NCBI RefSeq assembly: GCF_018885305.1
Contig: NZ_CP076544.1
Coordinates: 186,001-250,000, forward strand
Origin: Curtobacterium sp. L6-1
GTDB lineage: Bacteria > Actinomycetota > Actinomycetes > Actinomycetales > Microbacteriaceae
DNA: 64,000 nt
Direction: 5' to 3'
In this document: piece by piece, positions 26,165-33,888 of the stretch
Position numbering within the stretch: the first letter of the stretch is position 1
Layout: each line of letters starts with the position of its first letter
Notes under the pieces: model-generated
What the model was told of the DNA's origin: nothing
Seen by the model: only the letters and a program-made list of their open reading frames with translations
The model's database searches: none
Made by a program: the position numbers and the translations under genes

Positions 26165-27508
26165 ATGGCCTCGCCGAACCGCACCGCACGCTCCGCCGTG
26201 GTCACCGGGAGGCTGCTCGGCATCGCCTTCCTGGTCTGCTTCGCGACCGGCGTCTACAGCCACCTGCTGCAGGAACCGCCGGGCTGGATGCGCTTCCCGA
26301 CCCGGCCCGTGCAGCTCTACCAGGTCACGCAGGGGCTGCACATCACGGCGGGCATCGCCGCGATCCCGCTGCTGCTCGCCAAGCTCAACGTCGTCATGCC
26401 GGCGCTGCTCCAGACCCCGCCGGTCCGCGGTGTCCTGCACCTGCTCGAACGACTCTCGATCGCTGTCTTCGTCGCGTCGGCGCTCATCCAGGTGGTGACC
26501 GGGCTCCTCAACACCTTCCAGTGGTACCCCTGGCCGTTCCCGTTCCGGCAGGTCCACAACGCCCTGGCCTACGTCATCATCGGCTCGCTCGTCCTGCACA
26601 TCGGCACGAAGCTGCGCATCATCACGCGCTACTGGCGGGCGCGTGACGCCTACGACGAGCACGGCCGCTTCGTCCCGGACGCGACGGTCGGCAGCGACCT
26701 GCCCGACCCCGGCCGGGAGGCCCGTCCCGCCTCCGCCACGGCGTCACGCGGGTTCGTGGGTCGCCTCCACCGCTGGATCGACGGCGCCGGTCCGGTCGCC
26801 CCCGCCGACGCGACCGGGACCGACGGGGCGGACGCGCCCCGGGCCTCCCGGCCGGACGAGCGGTCGTCCGCGACCGCGGACCCGGGTGCCGCGTCCGACG
26901 GTGCACGGCAGCGGGTCGCGCGCCGCGGGTTCATCGCGGGCGTCACCGCCGCCACGGCCGGGGTCGTCGTCCTCACCGCCGGGCAGTCGTCGGTGCTCGC
27001 CGAACCGTTCAACGTCTTCGGCCCCCGGCAGCGCCACATCGGACAGAACGGCCTGCCGGTGAACCGCACGGCCCGGGCCGCCGGCGTGCTGGCGACCGCG
27101 ACCGCCGCGGACTGGGCCCTCACCGTCGCCGGGCCCGCTATCAGCCGGACGTTCTCGCGTGCCGAACTCGTCGCCCTCGGGCAGACCGAGGCACGGCTGC
27201 CGATCTCGTGCGTCGAGGGCTGGAGCCAGATGGCGACGTGGAAGGGCGTGCGGATCCGCGACCTGCTCGCCGCGGTGCAGTCCGACCCGGACGTCCGCGT
27301 CCGGGTGACGAGCCTGGAGCGGCACGGCGGCTACCGGATCATGGAGATGGGGCCGGAGTACACCGCCGACCCGACGACGCTCGTGGCCCTCGAGCTGAAC
27401 GGCGAGAAGCTCGACCTCGAGCACGGGTTCCCGGCGCGGATCATCGCCCCCGGTCGACCCGGTGTCCTGCAGACGAAGTGGATCGAACGGATCGAGGTCA
27501 TCAAGTGA
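26165..27508 (+). CDS. Membrane-anchored molybdopterin-dependent oxidoreductase (SUOX/MsrP-like)
   Basis: A 447-residue fusion. The first 170 residues hold a four-helix membrane module with several His (HLLQEPPGWMRFP, GLHITAGIAAIPLL, HNALAYVIIGSLVLHIGTK), like small haem-b cytochromes. A linker of about 90 Asp/Ala/Pro-rich residues contains both arms of the window's repeat. A second hydrophobic stretch (RRGFIAGVTAATAGVVVL) has a Tat-like RR. The C-terminal part carries RLPISCVEGWSQMATWKGVRIRDLL, whose Cys is the molybdenum ligand in the sulfite-oxidase/MsrP fold. An extracytoplasmic reductase fed through the haem helices is likely; the substrate is unknown. ATG 26165 has GGAGG 10 bases upstream; GTG 26132 is an alternative. 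Confidence 0.82.
   Translation: MASPNRTARSAVVTGRLLGIAFLVCFATGVYSHLLQEPPGWMRFPTRPVQLYQVTQGLHITAGIAAIPLLLAKLNVVMPALLQTPPVRGVLHLLERLSIAVFVASALIQVVTGLLNTFQWYPWPFPFRQVHNALAYVIIGSLVLHIGTKLRIITRYWRARDAYDEHGRFVPDATVGSDLPDPGREARPASATASRGFVGRLHRWIDGAGPVAPADATGTDGADAPRASRPDERSSATADPGAASDGARQRVARRGFIAGVTAATAGVVVLTAGQSSVLAEPFNVFGPRQRHIGQNGLPVNRTARAAGVLATATAADWALTVAGPAISRTFSRAELVALGQTEARLPISCVEGWSQMATWKGVRIRDLLAAVQSDPDVRVRVTSLERHGGYRIMEMGPEYTADPTTLVALELNGEKLDLEHGFPARIIAPGRPGVLQTKWIERIEVIK
26710..26724. repeat. Repeat-family left arm inside the molybdopterin oxidoreductase gene
   Basis: CGGCCGGGAGGCCCG, in frame (PGREAR). It is the exact reverse complement of the arm at 26840-26854, with 115 bases between them. 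Confidence 0.65.
26840..26854. repeat. Repeat-family right arm inside the molybdopterin oxidoreductase gene
   Basis: CGGGCCTCCCGGCCG, in frame (PRASRP). Together with 26710-26724 it brackets most of the disordered linker between the membrane and molybdenum domains. Confidence 0.65.
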
Positions 27509-27990
27509 GCGTCTCGACCGTCGACCGCCGCATCCGCACCGCCCGGGTCCTGCTCGTCGTCGTCGGCGTGCTCGTCATCGCGTTCGGGGCGTGGGTCCTC
27601 GTGACCTCCGTCCGGCCGAACCGGATCGGCGGCCTGGCGGTGTGGCTGCTCGCCGCCGTCGTGCTGCACGATGCGATCCTCTCGCCGTTCGTACTGGCCG
27701 TCGGCGCCGGGCTGCGGCGCGCCGGGCGGGCCCTGCGCACGTGGGTGCTCGTGGTGGTGCAGGCCGCGGTCGTGCTCGGCAGCGTGCTGGTCCTCGTGGT
27801 GGTGCCGGAGATCGTGGCGAAGTCCGAGGGCACGAAGAACCCGACCGTGCTGCCGTTCGACTACACGGCCCGGTTGCTCGTGGTCGAGGGCGTGCTCGTC
27901 GCGGTCGTCGTGGTGGCGCTCGTGGTCGGTGCGGTCACGGCTCGGCGTCACGCGGACGAACCTGTGGTTGCAGCGACAACCTCTCCCTAG
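27505..27990 (+). CDS. Small integral membrane protein, function unknown
   Basis: A 161-residue protein I do not recognise. Four hydrophobic segments are visible: VLLVVVGVLVIAFGAWVL, GGLAVWLLAAVVLHDAI, TWVLVVVQAAVVLGSVLVLV and LLVVEGVLVAVVVVALVVG. The third loop is PEIVAKSEGTKNPTVLPFDY. Its GTG start overlaps the stop of the molybdopterin oxidoreductase (GTGA), so the two are co-translated and it may be a membrane partner. Its TAG stop forms the first three bases of the next gene's -10 box. Confidence 0.75.
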   Translation: MSVSTVDRRIRTARVLLVVVGVLVIAFGAWVLVTSVRPNRIGGLAVWLLAAVVLHDAILSPFVLAVGAGLRRAGRALRTWVLVVVQAAVVLGSVLVLVVVPEIVAKSEGTKNPTVLPFDYTARLLVVEGVLVAVVVVALVVGAVTARRHADEPVVAATTSP

Positions 27991-27993
27991 GAT
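27988..27993 (+). promoter_or_regulatory. -10 box, leaderless marR-gnat promoter
   Basis: TAGGAT, then 6 bases, then the ATG at 28000. The first three bases are the stop codon of the upstream gene. Confidence 0.6.
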
Positions 27994-27999
27994 GAGGAC

Positions 28000-29082
28000 A
28001 TGACCGACGACACGCCCTGGCTCTCGCGCGAGCAGCTGCGTGCGTGGATGGGCCTCGTCGCGATCATGGAACTCCTGCCGGCCGCCCTCGACCAGCAACT
28101 GCAGCGGGACGCCGACGTGACGCTGTTCGACTACATGGTCATCGCGATGCTGTCCGAAACCGAGTCGCGGACGCTGCGGATGTCGGTCCTCGCCTCGGCC
28201 ACGAACGCGTCGCTCCCACGCCTGTCGCACGTCGTGTCCCGGCTCGAGAAGCGCGGCCTGGTGGCCCGGTGCCCGTCCGCCGAGGACCGCCGCGCGACCG
28301 ACGTCCGGCTCACCGACGCCGGCTTCGACCACATCGTCGCCGCCGCTCCCGAGCACGTCCGGACCGCACGGCGACTGGTCATCGACGCGCTGTCCGACGA
28401 GCAGGTCGACGAACTCGGGACGATCTCCCGCGTGCTGCTGTCCCGGGTCGACCCCGAGGGGCGCTTCGCCGCGGTCAGCGGCATGCCCGGCGACGCTGAC
28501 GACGACGCGGTGATCTGCGAGGGGCGGCTCACCGGCACCGCCGACGACAGGCTGCCGAGCACCGTCGACGGCATCGACTACCGGGCGGCCACGACCGACG
28601 ACGTGCCGCTGCTGCGCCGCGCGACGCTCGACGCGCTGAACTGGTCGGGACAGCGCTTCACCGAGGCCGACCTGGACCGCCCCGAGTTCGGGCACTACGT
28701 CACCGCGTTCGACCCGACCCGCGCGGCCGGCGCGGGTGCAGTCGACCAGCGCGCCGCGGACCTCGGCGTGGTCGCGACGGACGGCGACGGCCCGGTCGGT
28801 GCCGCCTGGGTGGTGCACCTGCCGGCGGAGGACCCCGGGTACGGCTTCGTCGCCGCGGACGTGCCCGAGCTCACCCTGGCCGTCGACGCCCGGGCGCGCG
28901 GACGCGGTGTCGGAGCGGCCCTGCTCACCCGGCTCGTCGCCGCCGCACGGGACGCCGACCGGCCCGGGATCAGCCTGAGCGTCGAGGACGGCAACACCGC
29001 CGCGCGCATCCTCTACGAGCGCGCCGGCTTCCGCACCGTCGGGCGGAACGGCGACTCCGACACCATGCTGCTGACGTTCTGA
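28000..29082 (+). CDS. MarR family HTH fused to a GNAT acetyltransferase
   Basis: A 360-residue two-domain protein. Residues about 8-150 are a MarR winged helix: LFDYMVIAMLSETESRTLRM, ATNASLPRLSHVVSRLEKRG (recognition helix) and CPSAEDRRATDVRLTDAG (wing). After an acidic linker of about 35 residues, residues 190-358 are a GNAT N-acetyltransferase: IDYRAATTDDVPLL, LTLAVDARARGRGVGAALLTRLV (acetyl-CoA loop of RxxGxG type) and GNTAARILYERAGF. The protein could acetylate a small molecule or protein and repress genes in response to the same signal. Neighbours give no clue to the target. Confidence 0.87.
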   Translation: MTDDTPWLSREQLRAWMGLVAIMELLPAALDQQLQRDADVTLFDYMVIAMLSETESRTLRMSVLASATNASLPRLSHVVSRLEKRGLVARCPSAEDRRATDVRLTDAGFDHIVAAAPEHVRTARRLVIDALSDEQVDELGTISRVLLSRVDPEGRFAAVSGMPGDADDDAVICEGRLTGTADDRLPSTVDGIDYRAATTDDVPLLRRATLDALNWSGQRFTEADLDRPEFGHYVTAFDPTRAAGAGAVDQRAADLGVVATDGDGPVGAAWVVHLPAEDPGYGFVAADVPELTLAVDARARGRGVGAALLTRLVAAARDADRPGISLSVEDGNTAARILYERAGFRTVGRNGDSDTMLLTF

Positions 29083-29089
29083 CCGCCGG

Positions 29090-29095
29090 TAGGCT
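29090..29095 (+). promoter_or_regulatory. -10 box, leaderless pheA promoter
   Basis: TAGGCT, then 7 bases, then the ATG at 29103. Confidence 0.55.
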
Positions 29096-29102
29096 CGCCG
29101 GT

Positions 29103-30062
29103 ATGAGCCAGGCCGCCGAGCACCCGTCCGAGACCTACAGCTTCCTCGGACCGGCCGGCACCTTCACCGAGGCGGCGCTCAAGCTCGTCGAAGCTGCCGA
29201 GGGGAAGCCCTGGCGCAGCGTCAACAACGTCGGCGAGGCCCTGGACGACGTCGTCACCGGGCGCTCGGTCGGCGCGGTGATCGCCATCGAGAACAGCGTC
29301 GACGGCGGGGTCAGCGCCACGCAGGACGCCCTCGCCCGCATCCCCGGCGTGCGGATCGTCGGCGAGTACCTGGTCCCCGTCGACTTCGTCCTCGTCGCCC
29401 GGCACGGCACCCGGCTGGCCGACGTCCGCACGGTGAACGCCCACCCGGTCGCCTACGCGCAGACGCACCGGTGGCTCGAGACGAACGTCCCCGGGCACGG
29501 GCACATCCCCGCCTCGTCCAACGTCGCCGCCGCGATCGCCCTGCTCGACGACCGACCCGTCGCGGACGCCGCCGTCGCCCCGCCCGGCATCACCGACCAC
29601 CACGACCTGGCCGTGCTCGCCGACTCGATCGGCGACAACACCAGCGCCGTCACCCGGTTCGTCCTGGTGTCGCGCACGCTCGCGATCCCGCCGCGCACCG
29701 GCGCCGACAAGACGAGCATCATCGTCGAACTCCCCGCCGACCACCCCGGCGCCCTGGTCGACATGCTCGAGCAGTTCGCGACGCGCGGCATCAACATGGG
29801 CCTGCTGTCCTCGCGGCCGATCGGCGACGAGCTCGGCCGGTACCGGTTCGTCGTCGACCTGGACGGACACGTGCACGACGAGCGTGTGGCGGACGCGCTG
29901 CTCGGCCTGCGCCGGTTCAGCCCGCGCGTGACGTTCCTCGGGTCGTACCCCCGGGCGGACGGCTTCCGCCCCGAGGTCTCGGCGCGCTACTCGGACGAGG
30001 CGTTCGTCGAGGCGCGCGACTGGCTGCGTGCGATCGTGAGCGGCGAGCCGGACGCGGGCTGA
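29103..30062 (+). CDS. pheA: Prephenate dehydratase
   Basis: Monofunctional prephenate dehydratase (319 residues), which converts prephenate to phenylpyruvate for phenylalanine synthesis. The catalytic domain starts YSFLGPAGTFTEAALKL and includes AIENSVDGGVSAT and the Thr-Arg-Phe motif in NTSAVTRFVLVSR. A C-terminal ACT domain (GALVDMLEQFATRGINMGLL, SSRPIGDELGRYRFVVDLDGH) would bind phenylalanine for feedback inhibition. There is no fused chorismate mutase, as usual in actinobacteria. A 15-bp tandem repeat follows the stop in the same reading frame. Confidence 0.95.
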   Translation: MSQAAEHPSETYSFLGPAGTFTEAALKLVEAAEGKPWRSVNNVGEALDDVVTGRSVGAVIAIENSVDGGVSATQDALARIPGVRIVGEYLVPVDFVLVARHGTRLADVRTVNAHPVAYAQTHRWLETNVPGHGHIPASSNVAAAIALLDDRPVADAAVAPPGITDHHDLAVLADSIGDNTSAVTRFVLVSRTLAIPPRTGADKTSIIVELPADHPGALVDMLEQFATRGINMGLLSSRPIGDELGRYRFVVDLDGHVHDERVADALLGLRRFSPRVTFLGSYPRADGFRPEVSARYSDEAFVEARDWLRAIVSGEPDAG

Positions 30063-30089
30063 GCCTCCCGGCCGTCGGAGCGCCCGACC

Positions 30090-30194
30090 GGTGCCGACGC
30101 GTCCGGTGCCAGCGCGTCCGGCGGCAGCGCCACCGGTGGCAGCGCGTCCGGCGGCGGCGCCACCGGTGGCAGCGCGACCGGTGGCGGCGCCGCC
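30090..30194. repeat. 15-bp tandem repeat, seven copies, after pheA
   Basis: Seven consecutive 15-base units (30090, 30105, 30120, 30135, 30150, 30165, 30180) vary around GGTGGCAGCGCGACC. They lie between the pheA stop and the end of the lipid kinase gene. In the pheA frame they would read as Gly/Ala/Ser/Thr pentapeptides, but the TGA at 30060-30062 precedes them. Confidence 0.85.
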
Positions 30195-30211
30195 AGCCAC
30201 CGCCGACCGCG

Positions 30212-31279
30212 TCAGCGGCGTCGGGTCGCCCGCGTCTGGTCCTCGGGACCGGCCACGCGGACCGTGAGCCCGCCCGGGTCGATGCGCGCCCGGAACGCCG
30301 TGACCTCGCCGACGGGGTCGCCGTCGATCTCGAACTCGTCCGGACGCTCCAGGCGCACGACGAACTCCTCGCCGCGCAGGTAGCGCAGCGGGCGCTCGTC
30401 GCGGGTCTTCGTGACGATCCGCTTGCCGACCGCCGTGTTGCCGAGGGCCGAGCGGCGGAAGGCGCGCAGGATCGCGTTCTCCCAGAACACGCGGGCACCG
30501 ATCCGGACCCAGCCGAAGAACCCGTGCGGACGCATCACGACGATGTCGAACACGCCGTCGTCGATCTCGGCGTCCGGCAGCAGCGTCGCACCGGCCTGCA
30601 GCATGCCGCAGTTGCCGACGATGAGGGAGTGGGCCCGCACCGTCCGGTTGCCCGCGCCGTCCAGGCGGTAGCGGAACTCGAAGGCGTCGGCGTCCCGCAG
30701 CGAGCGGACGAGCGAGTCGACGTAGGCGAGCCAGCCGACCTTCTTCTTCAGGTCGTCGTTGGTGTTCGCGAGCATCCGGGCGTCGAGCCCGAGACCGGCC
30801 ATCACGAGGAAGCCGAAGCGGTCGCGGGAGCCGTCCGGACGCTCGACCCGGACCTCGCCGAAGTCGATCGCGCGGTCCTCGCCGTGGAAGATCGTGTGCG
30901 CGCTCGCGCCCAGGTCGTCGATCGGCGCCGGGATGTTCCGCGCCAGCAGGTTGCCCGTGCCGCTCGGCAGCAGGGCCAGGGCGGCGCCGGACCCGTGCAC
31001 GACCTCGGCGACCGCACGGACCGTGCCGTCGCCGCCGGCCGCCGCGATGACGTCGACACCGGCTTCGAGGGCTTCGCGGGCCATGCCGCCGCCCGGGTCC
31101 TCCTCGCTCGTGGCGTACCACTTCGTGTCGGCCCAGCCGGCCTCGCGCTGGTACCGGTTCACGGTGCGCTTCAGCGTCGGCAGGTGGACCTTGACGGGGT
31201 TGTAGATGACTGCGGCGGTGCGCTGCTCAGTGGCGAGGGCGTCCTCCGGCACAGCGGTGGCATCCGAGGGCGTCGACAT
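30212..31279 (-). CDS. Diacylglycerol kinase family lipid kinase (DagK/YegS type)
   Basis: A 355-residue soluble kinase of the DAGK catalytic family, which phosphorylates diacylglycerol or a related lipid at the membrane. VIYNPVKVHLPTLKRTV opens the fold, and AAGGDGTVRAVAEVV is the nucleotide-binding GGDGT motif (about residues 80-85). LPSGTGNLLARN follows. The C-terminal beta-sandwich includes AHSLIVGNCGMLQAGATLLP and FEIDGDPVGEV. A TAGCGT box 7 bases upstream sets the ATG. It is convergent with pheA and divergent from serS. Whether it recycles diacylglycerol or makes a glycolipid precursor is not clear. Confidence 0.88.
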   Translation of the reverse strand: MSTPSDATAVPEDALATEQRTAAVIYNPVKVHLPTLKRTVNRYQREAGWADTKWYATSEEDPGGGMAREALEAGVDVIAAAGGDGTVRAVAEVVHGSGAALALLPSGTGNLLARNIPAPIDDLGASAHTIFHGEDRAIDFGEVRVERPDGSRDRFGFLVMAGLGLDARMLANTNDDLKKKVGWLAYVDSLVRSLRDADAFEFRYRLDGAGNRTVRAHSLIVGNCGMLQAGATLLPDAEIDDGVFDIVVMRPHGFFGWVRIGARVFWENAILRAFRRSALGNTAVGKRIVTKTRDERPLRYLRGEEFVVRLERPDEFEIDGDPVGEVTAFRARIDPGGLTVRVAGPEDQTRATRRR

Positions 31280-31286
31280 GTCAGCA

Positions 31287-31292
31287 ACGCTA
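31287..31292 (-). promoter_or_regulatory. -10 box, leaderless promoter of the lipid kinase gene
   Basis: TAGCGT on the minus strand, 7 bases before the ATG at 31279. Confidence 0.55.
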
Positions 31293-31429
31293 CCGGCCTG
31301 TGCCTGCGGTGGTCCGGAAGGTGGCCGGCGGACGGACCGGGACCACGCCGTCGGTCCCGGACCGACGCGCCGGCGGCGGGTCGGCCGTGACGGCCCCGTC
31401 GGTGGGGAGCGGCGCGGATCCGGCCGGGC

Positions 31430-31444
31430 CGCGCCTCCCGTCCG
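31430..31444. repeat. Solitary repeat-family right arm
   Basis: CGCGCCTCCCGTCCG is identical to the right arm of the hairpin at 44021-44064, but no left partner is seen within about 150 bases upstream. It lies 32 bases before the serS -10 box and may be a remnant. Confidence 0.5.
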
Positions 31445-31475
31445 TCCGTTCAGCGGCGGGCCGTGCCCGGCTCGC

Positions 31476-31481
31476 TAAGCT
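31476..31481 (+). promoter_or_regulatory. -10 box, leaderless serS promoter
   Basis: TAAGCT, then 6 bases, then the GTG at 31488. Confidence 0.6.
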
Positions 31482-31487
31482 GGGGCG

Positions 31488-32756
31488 GTGATCGACCCCC
31501 AGCTGTTGCGCGACGAACCGGACCTCATCAAGGCCTCGCAGGCGGCGCGCGGCGCCTCCGTCGACGTCGTCGACCAGGCCGTCGCCGCGGACGCCGCCCG
31601 ACGCAGCGCCATCACCTCGTTCGAGGCGCTCCGCGCGGAGCAGAACGCGTTCGGCAAGACCGTCGCGAAGGCCCCGAAGGACGAGAAGGCCGCGCTCGTG
31701 CAGCAGGCCCAGGCGCTCGCCGCGAAGGTGAAGGCGGCGCAGGCCACCGCCACCGCCGCCGAGGACACCTTCAACTCGGTCGTCCGCGCCATCCCGAACG
31801 TGGTGCTGCCCGACGTACCGGCCGGTGGCGAGGACGACTTCGTCACCCTGCGCACCGTCGGCACGAAGCCCGCGTTCACGTTCGAGCCGAAGGACCACGC
31901 CGACCTCGGTGAGTCGCTCGGCATCATCGACATCGCCCGCGGGGTCAAGGTCTCCGGCTCGCGGTTCTACTTCCTCCGGGGCATGGGCGCCCGGCTCGAG
32001 ATCGCCCTCATGTCGCTCGGACTCGACCGCGCCGTCGCGCACGGGTTCGAGCCGCTCATCACGCCGACGCTCGTGCGCCCCGAGACGATGGCCGGTACCG
32101 GCTTCCTCGGCGAGCACGCGGCCGAGGTCTACCGGCTCGAGGCCGACGACCTGTACCTGACCGGCACGAGCGAGGTCGCCCTGGCCGGGTACCACGCCGA
32201 CGAGATCCTGCAGTTCCCGGAGTCGGGCGAGAGCATCCGCTACGCCGGGTGGTCCACCTGCTACCGGCGCGAGGCCGGTTCGGCGGGCAAGGACAACCGC
32301 GGCATCCTCCGCGTGCACCAGTTCAACAAGCTGGAGATGTTCTCGTACGTCCTGCCCGAGCAGGCCGAGGCCGAGCACCAGCGCCTCGTCGCGATGCAGG
32401 AGTCGATGCTGCAGGACCTCGGGCTGCACTACCGCGTGATCGACGTCGCCGGCGGCGACCTCGGCACGAGTGCGGCGCGCAAGTACGACATCGAGGCGTG
32501 GGTCCCGACGCAGGGCACCTACCGCGAGCTGACCTCGACGTCGAACTGCACGACGTTCCAGGCCCGCCGCCTCGACATCCGCTACCGCACCGAGAGCGGC
32601 AAGACCGCTCCGGTCGCCACGCTGAACGGCACCCTGGCCACCACCCGCTGGCTCGTCGCGATCCTCGAGACGCACCAGCAGGAGGACGGCTCGGTCGTCA
32701 TCCCCGAGGTGCTGCGGCCGTACCTGGGTGGCCTCGAGGTCATCGAACCCCGATGA
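31488..32756 (+). CDS. serS: Seryl-tRNA synthetase
   Basis: Class II synthetase of 422 residues charging tRNA-Ser; two of its tRNA substrates are encoded at 33717 and 50110. An N-terminal coiled-coil arm (about residues 28-105, Ala/Lys/Glu-rich) grips the long variable arm of tRNA-Ser. The catalytic core includes [29 protein letters not shown] (motif 2 and loop), HQFNKLEMF and [18 protein letters not shown]. Motif 3 is [17 protein letters not shown]. The start is fixed by TAAGCT 6 bases upstream. Its stop overlaps the next start (ATGA). Confidence 0.97.
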   Translation: MIDPQLLRDEPDLIKASQAARGASVDVVDQAVAADAARRSAITSFEALRAEQNAFGKTVAKAPKDEKAALVQQAQALAAKVKAAQATATAAEDTFNSVVRAIPNVVLPDVPAGGEDDFVTLRTVGTKPAFTFEPKDHADLGESLGIIDIARGVKVSGSRFYFLRGMGARLEIALMSLGLDRAVAHGFEPLITPTLVRPETMAGTGFLGEHAAEVYRLEADDLYLTGTSEVALAGYHADEILQFPESGESIRYAGWSTCYRREAGSAGKDNRGILRVHQFNKLEMFSYVLPEQAEAEHQRLVAMQESMLQDLGLHYRVIDVAGGDLGTSAARKYDIEAWVPTQGTYRELTSTSNCTTFQARRLDIRYRTESGKTAPVATLNGTLATTRWLVAILETHQQEDGSVVIPEVLRPYLGGLEVIEPR

Positions 32757-33631
32757 GCTCCTCGCGCGGGTTCGTGGACGGGTCGGGCGGCGCCGGTGGT
32801 GCTCCCGCCGGAGCCGACGCTGCGCCCGCCCGGGTGAAGCGCTGGCTCGTCGCGCTCGACATCGACGGGACGACCATGCGTGAGGACGGGGTCGTCACCG
32901 ACACCGTCATCCAGGCCGTGCGTGACGCCGAGGCAGCCGGGCACGAGGTCATGCTCTCCACGGGCCGCAGCGAGAACATGACGGTCCCGCTGCTCGAGCG
33001 ACTCGGCATCGAGCCGGAGTACCTGGTCTGCGCGAACGGCGCCCTGACGCTCCAGCGCACCGCCGAGGGTGCCTACGAGCGGGTGCACGTCGAGACCTTC
33101 GACCCGACCGAGGTGCTGCAGACCATCCGCGGCGCGCTCGAGAACGGTGCGTACGGCGTCGAGGACGAGACCGGGCACTACCTGCTGTCCGGGGACTTCC
33201 CCGACGACACGATGACCGCATCGGGCGACCACGTCGACTTCGAACGGCTGCTCGGCGTCCGGGCCACCCGCGTCGTCGTCATCTCGCCGGAGCACGGGCT
33301 CGAGGAGTTCCTCGAGATCGTCGACGCGATGGGCCTGCACAAGGTCTCGTACACCGTCGGCTGGACCGCGTGGCTCGACATCGCACCCGAGGGCGTGACG
33401 AAGGCGACCGCGATGGAGCGGATCCGCGAGTGGCTCGACATCCCGCGCTCCCGCGTCTTCGCGGCCGGCGACGGACGCAACGACATCGACATGCTGCGGT
33501 GGGCCTCCACCTCGGGTCGCGGCGTCGTGATGGGGCAGGCGCCCGACGACGTCGTCGACGCGGGCAACGAGCTCACCGGCGGCGTCACCGCCGACGGGCT
33601 GGCGGCGGCGCTCGACACGCTGCCGCGCTGA
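32753..33631 (+). CDS. HAD family hydrolase, Cof type
   Basis: A 292-residue cytoplasmic phosphatase of HAD subfamily IIB. After a Gly/Ala-rich N-terminus of about 27 residues comes the nucleophile motif [12 protein letters not shown] (DxD). Motif II is VMLSTGRS. The large cap domain spans residues 110-205. [14 protein letters not shown] carries the motif III lysine, and [15 protein letters not shown] is motif IV. Such enzymes dephosphorylate sugar phosphates or cofactor intermediates; the substrate is not predictable. It overlaps serS by four bases and is co-transcribed. Confidence 0.9.
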   Translation: MSSSRGFVDGSGGAGGAPAGADAAPARVKRWLVALDIDGTTMREDGVVTDTVIQAVRDAEAAGHEVMLSTGRSENMTVPLLERLGIEPEYLVCANGALTLQRTAEGAYERVHVETFDPTEVLQTIRGALENGAYGVEDETGHYLLSGDFPDDTMTASGDHVDFERLLGVRATRVVVISPEHGLEEFLEIVDAMGLHKVSYTVGWTAWLDIAPEGVTKATAMERIREWLDIPRSRVFAAGDGRNDIDMLRWASTSGRGVVMGQAPDDVVDAGNELTGGVTADGLAAALDTLPR

Positions 33632-33669
33632 GCGCGCACCGGCGCTGCGTCGGCAGCCGGGAGGCCCGG

Positions 33670-33675
33670 TAGACT
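33670..33675 (+). promoter_or_regulatory. Candidate -10 box for tRNA-Ser(UGA)
   Basis: TAGACT, about 40 bases before the mature tRNA 5' end. A half copy of the window's repeat arm (GCCGGGAGGCCCG) directly precedes it. Confidence 0.35.
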
Positions 33676-33716
33676 CCTCGTGACGCGGTCACGTCTCGCC
33701 ACGTGGCCGCGTCACC

Positions 33717-33801
33717 GGAGGGTTGTCCGAGTGGCCGATGGAGCCTGTCTTGAAAACAGGTGGGCAGTGATGTCTCGTGGGTTCGAATCCCACACCCTCC
33801 G
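33717..33801 (+). tRNA. tRNA-Ser (anticodon UGA)
   Basis: An 85-base cloverleaf with acceptor arms GGAGGGT and ACCCTCC plus discriminator G. The anticodon stem is CCTGT/ACAGG with loop CTTGAAA (TGA at 33751-33753). It has a long variable arm (class II, typical of Ser) and the T-loop GGTTCGAATCC. CCA is not encoded. It reads UCA/UCG-type codons. Confidence 0.97.
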
Positions 33802-33875
33802 CTGCGGAACCAGGCCGACCTGCGGTGACGTGAGGGGGTCCTGCCAGGGCCCTGGGAGCGCGAGCACGATGCTCC

Positions 33876-33881
33876 TACCGT
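33876..33881 (+). promoter_or_regulatory. -10 box, leaderless promoter of SDR copy 2
   Basis: TACCGT, then 7 bases, then the ATG at 33889. Confidence 0.55.
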
Positions 33882-33888
33882 CGAGGGC

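Noticed and set aside
30090..30194. CRISPR-like appearance of regularly spaced short repeats.
   Set aside because: Units are contiguous 15-mers with no spacers, and no cas gene is present. The same reasoning applies to the arrays at 7591 and 40356.
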